NCBI GenBank assembly: GCA_021154945.1
Contig: JAJNQF010000060.1
Location: forward strand, 1-10,664
Origin: Sphingomonas sp.
GTDB lineage: Bacteria > Pseudomonadota > Alphaproteobacteria > Sphingomonadales > Sphingomonadaceae
Length of the DNA: 10,664 bases
Reading direction: 5' to 3'
Below the pieces are notes generated by a model. That model saw only the letters and a list, made by a program, of their open reading frames with translations. It was not told where the DNA came from and did not search any database. Below are positions 1-5,103 of the stretch, piece after piece. Numbering within the stretch: position 1 is the stretch's first letter; each line of letters begins with the position of its first letter. The position numbers and the translations under genes are program-made.

Positions 1-9
1 TCCAACTGG

Positions 10-29
10 GCCCCGGCCTCCGCCGGGGT
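10..29. terminator. GC-rich hairpin, possible end of an upstream transcript
   Basis: Seen: CCCCGGC at 11-17 pairs perfectly with GCCGGGG at 22-28 around a CTCC loop, and G10/T29 could add a wobble pair. Neither strand has a real T tract after the stem (GGGGCGGGTGTT follows on the plus strand), so it is not a textbook intrinsic terminator. Its place at the window edge, before the leader of the channel gene, fits the end of an unseen upstream gene. It could also be a chance GC hairpin. Confidence 0.3.
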
Positions 30-150
30 GGGGCGGGTGTTAGGCAAATGCACATCCCAAAGCGGCGCAGATAACAGCAACCATAGTGCTCCGACCCGAG
101 CCCAGCGCCACCCCCTCCCGTTTCCCCGCCCGCCGCTGTAAAGCCCACCG

Positions 151-2544
151 ATGACCCTCCTCCGTTACCTCGCCGCGCTGCTGCTCGCGATCACCGCGCT
201 ACCCGCCCTCGCGCAGGACGAAGCCAAGGTCGCGACCGTCGCCGCCAGCCTCACCAAGGCGTCGACGGAACTCCAGGAGATCGACGACGCCACCCCCGCC
301 GCGCGCGACGACAAGGCGCGGCAGGCGTTGCGGGATCGCGCGCAGGTCGTGCAGACCACCGCCGCCGACGCGGTCCGCACGCTCACGCCGGAGATGGCGC
401 TGGTCCAGGCGCGCGTCGCGGAACTCGGCGCCGCCACCCCCGGCGTGGTCGAGGCGCCCGAGATCCGCACCGAACGCCGGCTCCTCGCGCAGAGCCAGTC
501 GTCGATCGACTCGGCGATCAAGCGCGCGAAGCTGATCGGGATCGAGGCCAAGCAGCAGATCGACGACATCGGTGCGGCCGAGGCGGAGGAACTCGGCCAG
601 CAATTGTCCGAAAACACCGGATCGCCGCTGTCGCCGACATTGTGGGCCGCGATCGTCGATCACTTGCCCCGCGACACCGCGCGGCTGACGCGGTTCGCCA
701 ACACCGAAATGCGTCAGTTCGGCGCGCGGTTCGATACCCGCGCCGGCACCGGCCTGCTCGTCGGGATGCTCGCCGCGCTGGTGCTGATCGTGCCGCTGCG
801 CCGCTGGCTGCACGGTGTCGGTCGGCGATACGCGACCAACCACGCCCCCGGCGGGCGGCTGCGGCGCTCGGCCTATGCGCTGTGGCTGGTGGTGATCGGC
901 ACCGCGCTGCCGGGGCTCGCGGCGTGGGCGATCGTCGCGTCGCTGCGCTGGGGTGGGCTCGTCTCGCCCGCGTGGAGCCGGTTCGGTGCGATCTTCGTCG
1001 GGATCTCGTGGTTCGCCGCCTTCGTCTCGTCGCTCGGCGGCGCGCTGTTGCTACGGACCCAGCCGACCTGGCGGTTGCTGCCGATCGGCGATGCCGCCGC
1101 GCAGGCGCTCCGGCCGTATAGCTGGATGGCGGCGGCGCTGATCTTCGGCGGGCAGTTGCTGATCGCGACCAACCTGCTGATCGGCGTCAGCGCGCCTGCG
1201 TCGAGCGCTGCCAACGCGCTCGTCGCGCTGTTGCACATCGTCCTGCTCGGCGCGATCCTGGTGACGCTCGGCCGCCTGCGCGCCGCCGCGCTGCCCGATC
1301 CGGCCAAGCCCGCGCGCAACACGCTGCTCGCGATCGTCGCGACCCTGGTCTGGCTGGTGCTGGTCGCAGCGTTCTTCGCCGGGCTGATCGGCTATGTGAA
1401 CTTGGCGCTGAAGGTCGCGACGTGGCTGGTCTGGGGCGCGATCGTCGGCGCGACCTTGTACCTGATGATGACCTTCACCGACGACGCCTGCCGGACGTTG
1501 CTGTCGAGCGGCAACCGGCTCGGCCGTTCGGCGAACAGCGGCTTCGGCGTCGACAACAAGACCGTCGACCAGATCGGCGTGCTGCTGTCGGCGGTGCTGC
1601 GGCTGTTGCTGATCATGCTCGCGGTCGGCGCGGTGATGGCGCCGTTCGGGGCGGGCGTGGGCTCGGCGTTCGAGCTGTTCGGCACGGTCGCGAACGGCGT
1701 CACGATCGGCCAGGTCACGATCTCGCCGGGGGCGGTGCTGCGCTCGATCGCGGTGCTGTTCGTCGCGCTCGCGATCATGCGCGGGCTGCAGCATTGGCTG
1801 GTGAACAGCTACCTCCCGACCACCGCGATGGACGCCGGCGCGCAGAATTCGGTGACGATGGTCGCGCGCTACGCCGGGATCATCGCCGCGGTGCTGTGGT
1901 CGCTCGGCGCGCTCGGCATCGGCATGGAGAAGCTGGCGGTCGTGCTCGGCGCGCTGTCGGTCGGCATCGGCTTCGGCCTCCAGGCGATCACGCAGAACTT
2001 CGTCTCGGGGCTGATCCTGCTCGCCGAGCGCCCGGTGAAGATCGGCGATCTCGTCCGGATCGGCAACATGGAGGGCGACGTCAAACGCATCAACGTGCGC
2101 TCGACCGAGATCGAGGTGGCGGACCGCTCGACGCTGATCGTGCCGAACTCGGAACTGATCACCAAGACGATCCAGAACATGACGCTGGCCGCGCCGATCG
2201 GTCGGATCCAGCTGCAATTCTCGGTGCCGCTGGAGGAGGATCTCGACGCCGTGCGGGCCATGCTGTTCACGGCGTTCGCGGAAAAGCACGAGGTGCTCGA
2301 TCACCCCGAGTCCAAGGTGTTCATCGACTCGATCGATGCCGGTCGCGCGAAGTTCAACTGCTTCGCCTATGTGGCCAGTCCCCGCGATGCCTATCCGATC
2401 CGCAGCGAACTGCTGTTCACGCTGCTCCGCCAATTCCGCGAGGCGGGGATCGAAGTCGGCTCGACCGCGACCAAGATGGAGATCGTCGGTAGCACGCCGA
2501 CCCCGTTCATGCCCGACCAAAACCCCGATCAGAACAGGGCATAG
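151..2544 (+). CDS. DUF3772-type mechanosensitive ion channel, MscS family
   Basis: Inner-membrane channel of the large MscS class, expected to open under membrane tension and release solutes during hypo-osmotic shock. The 797-residue product starts with a signal peptide ending near ALPALA (about residue 21), which supports this ATG although the ribosome site is weak. Residues about 22-190 form an Ala/Glu/Arg-rich helical periplasmic region resembling DUF3772. About eleven hydrophobic segments follow (about 199-216, 241-265, 278-302, 323-346, 354-376, 390-417, 422-442, 475-500, 529-550, 574-591, 595-624). The last is the MscS pore helix, with the Gly/Ala-rich LSVGIGFGLQAITQNF stretch. The beta domain begins at LLAERPVKIGD (about 623), and an alpha/beta C-terminal domain runs to about 785. 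The length matches large MscS paralogues rather than the roughly 290-residue minimal MscS. The 3' end overlaps the convergent gene by 16 bp. The MscS assignment is very secure; DUF3772 is assigned from overall architecture and memory of the family. Confidence 0.93.
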   Translation: MTLLRYLAALLLAITALPALAQDEAKVATVAASLTKASTELQEIDDATPAARDDKARQALRDRAQVVQTTAADAVRTLTPEMALVQARVAELGAATPGVVEAPEIRTERRLLAQSQSSIDSAIKRAKLIGIEAKQQIDDIGAAEAEELGQQLSENTGSPLSPTLWAAIVDHLPRDTARLTRFANTEMRQFGARFDTRAGTGLLVGMLAALVLIVPLRRWLHGVGRRYATNHAPGGRLRRSAYALWLVVIGTALPGLAAWAIVASLRWGGLVSPAWSRFGAIFVGISWFAAFVSSLGGALLLRTQPTWRLLPIGDAAAQALRPYSWMAAALIFGGQLLIATNLLIGVSAPASSAANALVALLHIVLLGAILVTLGRLRAAALPDPAKPARNTLLAIVATLVWLVLVAAFFAGLIGYVNLALKVATWLVWGAIVGATLYLMMTFTDDACRTLLSSGNRLGRSANSGFGVDNKTVDQIGVLLSAVLRLLLIMLAVGAVMAPFGAGVGSAFELFGTVANGVTIGQVTISPGAVLRSIAVLFVALAIMRGLQHWLVNSYLPTTAMDAGAQNSVTMVARYAGIIAAVLWSLGALGIGMEKLAVVLGALSVGIGFGLQAITQNFVSGLILLAERPVKIGDLVRIGNMEGDVKRINVRSTEIEVADRSTLIVPNSELITKTIQNMTLAAPIGRIQLQFSVPLEEDLDAVRAMLFTAFAEKHEVLDHPESKVFIDSIDAGRAKFNCFAYVASPRDAYPIRSELLFTLLRQFREAGIEVGSTATKMEIVGSTPTPFMPDQNPDQNRA

Positions 2545-3560
2545 GGCAACGACACGCTGAAGCTCGACCCCGCCGCCATCGTCCCGCGCGGGCGGATGCG
2601 GATCGTGGTGACGGCCTGGGGTGCGACGGTCGGATCATAGCTCCAGCTCGTCCCGCCGTTCGCCGAGAAATCGACGTCGTCGGTCGTGCTCGCGGGGGTG
2701 GCATAGGTCACTGCCAGCGACGATGCGGGCGATCCTTCCGCGGTGGTCACGAACGCGGGTGAGGCGGTCCCGTCGCCGTCCAGCGCGACCGCGGCACGAG
2801 TGGGGGTCGGCAGCACGACGGCGACCGAGTTGGCGTCGACGGCGACGATATCGGGGTTGGTCAGCGTGATCGTCGTGCGCTGTTTGCTGCCGGGGATCGC
2901 GCGCGGATTATTGGTGGCGGAGATCGGATCATAGGTCGTGCGCGTGGTGATGACGACCGCGACCGGCCTGGCCGAGACGATCATCGTCACGTCGATCCTG
3001 GCCGCGGTGACGGCGCTGCTTTGGTCGAGCGTACCGACACATGCCCCCAGCAAGCCGAGCAGCGAACAGAAGCGCCATTCCCAGCCGATCGTGAAGCTGC
3101 CCGTGTAGGTCCCCGGCTTGACCGCGGTCAGCGACGAGGGGCGGACATGGACCTGGACGTTGCGCGCCGTTCCGCCCAGCAATCCGAGCAGGTTGATGAT
3201 GCCGCCGTTCATGTAGACGAACGGCGTGCCGGGCGTGAACGGATATGTCCCGGCGCTGTCGGCAGCGACGACATAGCGGGCGGTGACGGTATCGGCGGCG
3301 TTGGTCGAGGTCAGCTTGAACCCGTCCGCGCTGGTCACCGTGGCACGCAGGAAATTGCCCGACAGCACCGATATGACCGTTCCCGGACAATCGAATCCAC
3401 CCGGCACCGCGCTGTACGGCGGCGCGCCATTGACCAGTGCCGGTGGCGAATAGGTACCGAGCGCGGTCGGGCCGGTATTGGTGACCGTGCACGCCGCCCA
3501 TGCCGATGACGGTGCGCAGGCAAGGACGGCGAAGAACAGTTTCGGCAATCCGGTCGTCAA
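2529..3560 (-). CDS. Secreted SCPU-like (spore coat protein U type) protein with C-terminal beta-rich domain
   Basis: Probable exported surface or periplasmic protein of 343 residues; function unknown. I chose the TTG at 3560 because a strong GGGGGG site lies 7 nt upstream and because it gives a compact signal peptide (KLFFAVLAC core) with AWA|AC cleavage after residue 22. An in-frame ATG at 3692 would add 44 non-signal residues. The N-terminal half (about 23-190) looks like a SCPU/pilin-like beta domain: Cys24 at the mature N-terminus, three further Cys (DCPG, WRFC, GACVG) and a late GTYTGSFTI strand. The C-terminal half (about 195-343) is beta-rich with a PGSKQRTTITLTNPD segment like DUF11-type surface repeats, then FSANGGTSWSYDP and IRIRPRGTM. 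It ends in LPYALF. Most SCPU proteins known to me are about 150-180 residues and sit beside a chaperone and usher; neither is visible here. A hydrophobic LLGLLG motif occurs twice. Homology to SCPU is by pattern only. Confidence 0.78.
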   Translation of the reverse strand: MTTGLPKLFFAVLACAPSSAWAACTVTNTGPTALGTYSPPALVNGAPPYSAVPGGFDCPGTVISVLSGNFLRATVTSADGFKLTSTNAADTVTARYVVAADSAGTYPFTPGTPFVYMNGGIINLLGLLGGTARNVQVHVRPSSLTAVKPGTYTGSFTIGWEWRFCSLLGLLGACVGTLDQSSAVTAARIDVTMIVSARPVAVVITTRTTYDPISATNNPRAIPGSKQRTTITLTNPDIVAVDANSVAVVLPTPTRAAVALDGDGTASPAFVTTAEGSPASSLAVTYATPASTTDDVDFSANGGTSWSYDPTVAPQAVTTIRIRPRGTMAAGSSFSVSLPYALF

Positions 3561-3706
3561 CGCGTCGCCCCCCAGGCACAAGATATGCGAAGAACCTTGG
3601 CCGGCATTCGTTAATGCGTTTTGAAGAACCTGATTCGGGTCTTTCCGCAGGTCGAAATGGTCTGCGATGCCTTGCCCGACGCGCCGAAACACTCGAAACA
3701 GCCGGC
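3561..3706. promoter_or_regulatory. Divergent intergenic region with palindrome and direct repeat
   Basis: This 146-bp gap separates the leftward SCPU-like gene from the rightward sugar porter and should hold both promoters. Its middle is clearly less GC-rich than the flanking genes. Seen: the inverted repeat GCATT-CGTT-AATGC at 3604-3617, flanked by two exact copies of GAAGAACCT at 3589-3597 and 3623-3631, whose starts are 34 bp apart. A GATTC (GANTC, the CcrM methylation site of many alphaproteobacteria) lies at 3632-3636. A weak sigma-70-like pair, TTGGCC at 3597-3602 and TTTGAA at 3620-3625 with a 17-bp spacer, would place the palindrome inside the spacer, as expected for an operator; the -10 match is poor. 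No convincing promoter was found for the minus strand. Confidence 0.35.
3568..3573 (-). promoter_or_regulatory. Ribosome binding site that fixes the TTG start of the SCPU-like gene
   Basis: On the minus strand a run of six G follows CT and ends 7 nt before the TTG at 3560. No comparable purine run precedes the other in-frame candidates (TTG at 3581, ATG at 3692). Together with the signal peptide that begins right after it, this decides the start. Confidence 0.5.
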
Positions 3707-5029
3707 ATGACGATCGCCCCCTCCAAAGCCCGCCCCAGCAGCGTCCTGATCGCGAGCGTCGCCACCGCGGCGCTGGCAGGGCTGTTGTTCGGCTTCGACA
3801 CCGCGGTGATCGCCGGCGTTACCGGCGCGCTGAAGGCGAAGTTCGCGCTCAGCGAGGCGTGGCTCGGCTTCACCGTGTCGTCGGCATTATGGGGTACGCT
3901 GATCGGCGCGCTGTTCGTCGGCATGCCCGGCGATCGCTATGGCAGTCGCAACGTGCTGCGGATGCTCGCCTTCCTCTACGTCGTCACCGCGCTCGGCTGT
4001 GCATTGGCGTGGAACTGGCACAGTTTCCTCGGCTTTCGCTTCATCAACGGCATCGCAATCGGCGGCTCGTCGGTGCTCGCGCCCGCTTACATCGCCGAGC
4101 TGGCGCCGCCCGCACAGCGCGGCAAGATGGTCGGCGGATTCCAGTTCGCGGTCATTCTCGGCATCCTGCTCGCCTATGTGTCGAATGCGATCATCGGCTC
4201 GCTCGGGCTCGGCGACGTCGAGTGGCGGTGGAAGCTCGGGATCGTCGCAGCGCCGTCGCTGGTGTTCTTCGCGCTGCTGTTCCGCATCCCCAATTCGCCG
4301 CGCTGGCTGCTCGCCAAGGGGCGCGATGCGGAGGCGAAGGACGTGCTGGCGATGGTCGGGATGAGCCCCGACATCGCGCGGCGCGAGCTCAATGCGCCGA
4401 AGGGTGACGCCAAACTCTCCTGGTCGCGCCACCGCAAGCCGATCACGCTCGCCTTCCTGGTCGCGATGTTCAACCAGTTCAGCGGCATCAACGCGTTCCT
4501 CTATTACCTCAACGACATCTTCAAGGCGTCGGGCGGCAGCCTCTCGCCCGATCTCCAGGCGGTGATGATCGGTGTCGCCAACATGGTTTTCACATTGCTC
4601 GGCATGTTGCTGATCGACCGGATCGGGCGGCGCACGCTGCTGCTCTGGGGCTCGGCCGGCATGACCGCGGCGCTCACCGTCGGCGGCTTGGCGCTATTGG
4701 GAGTCCTGCCGAGCTGGCTGCTGCTGCCTTCGCTGATCGTCTTCATCATGTTCTTCGCCCCCGGTTCGGGCGCGGTGATCTGGGTGTATATCTCGGAGGT
4801 GTTCCCGCAGAACGTCCGCGCGCGCGGATCGAGCATCGGTTCGTCGAGCCACTGGGGCTGGAACGCGGTGATCGCGCAGGTCTTCCCGATCGCCGCGGCA
4901 TGGTCGGCGGGGGTGCCGTTCCTGTTCTTCGCGGCGATGATGGCGGTCCAGTTCGTGACCGTGTTCTTCTACTTCCCGGAGACCAAGGGCGTGCCGCTGG
5001 AAGACATGGATGCACATCTGGCACGTTGA
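3707..5029 (+). CDS. MFS sugar porter (sugar:H+ symporter family)
   Basis: Inner-membrane transporter of the sugar porter (XylE/GLUT) family, probably importing a monosaccharide with protons. The 440-residue product has about twelve hydrophobic segments. Family motifs in order: FGFDTAVIAG in helix 1 (Asp31); GDRYGSR at 75-81 (motif A after helix 2); PNSPRW at 195-200, where the family usually has PESPR; NQFSGIN at 256-262, where QQxSGIN is usual; DRIGRR at 304-309, the second-half copy of motif A; and PETKG at 424-428 near the C-terminus. I start at ATG 3707, just before the first helix. The same frame stays open back to 3500, but those extra 69 residues are Arg-rich and overlap the divergent gene. 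The ribosome site is weak. The TonB receptor gene follows after 74 bp and could be co-transcribed. The family is secure; the substrate cannot be told from sequence. Confidence 0.92.
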   Translation: MTIAPSKARPSSVLIASVATAALAGLLFGFDTAVIAGVTGALKAKFALSEAWLGFTVSSALWGTLIGALFVGMPGDRYGSRNVLRMLAFLYVVTALGCALAWNWHSFLGFRFINGIAIGGSSVLAPAYIAELAPPAQRGKMVGGFQFAVILGILLAYVSNAIIGSLGLGDVEWRWKLGIVAAPSLVFFALLFRIPNSPRWLLAKGRDAEAKDVLAMVGMSPDIARRELNAPKGDAKLSWSRHRKPITLAFLVAMFNQFSGINAFLYYLNDIFKASGGSLSPDLQAVMIGVANMVFTLLGMLLIDRIGRRTLLLWGSAGMTAALTVGGLALLGVLPSWLLLPSLIVFIMFFAPGSGAVIWVYISEVFPQNVRARGSSIGSSSHWGWNAVIAQVFPIAAAWSAGVPFLFFAAMMAVQFVTVFFYFPETKGVPLEDMDAHLAR

Positions 5030-5103
5030 ACGGGCATAATCCTGCGACAATTGCCCTTTAGTCGAGCCCCTTGATCGAGGGTGATCATCGGGAAATAGCG
5101 ACT

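Noticed and set aside
1..150. Search for a promoter or small gene in the leader of the channel gene
   Set aside because: Apart from the hairpin at 10-29 I found no -35/-10 pair with proper spacing (GATAAC at 70-75 and CATAGT at 82-87 lack a partner) and no credible short coding frame.
1051..2520. A 489-codon minus-strand open frame antisense to the channel gene
   Set aside because: The same artefact: the product is Arg/Asp/Gln-rich low complexity, while the plus strand encodes an intact MscS channel with a signal peptide and pore motif.
3583..3594. Possible lipoprotein modification of the SCPU-like protein at Cys15 (AVLAC), considered while assigning the signal peptide coded just inside this start region
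   Set aside because: Leu at the -2 position is poor for a lipobox, and a clean AWA|AC signal peptidase I site follows seven residues later.
3500..3706. N-terminal extension of the sugar porter by 69 codons
   Set aside because: The extension is Arg-rich, overlaps the divergent gene start and its promoter region, and precedes the expected first helix. Sugar porters normally start close to helix 1, as ATG 3707 does.
2929..3924. A 331-codon minus-strand open frame crossing from the sugar porter into the SCPU-like gene
   Set aside because: It spans the divergent promoter gap and both genes out of frame. Most of its length is Arg/His-rich, and the SCPU-like frame has the signal peptide and a strong ribosome site.
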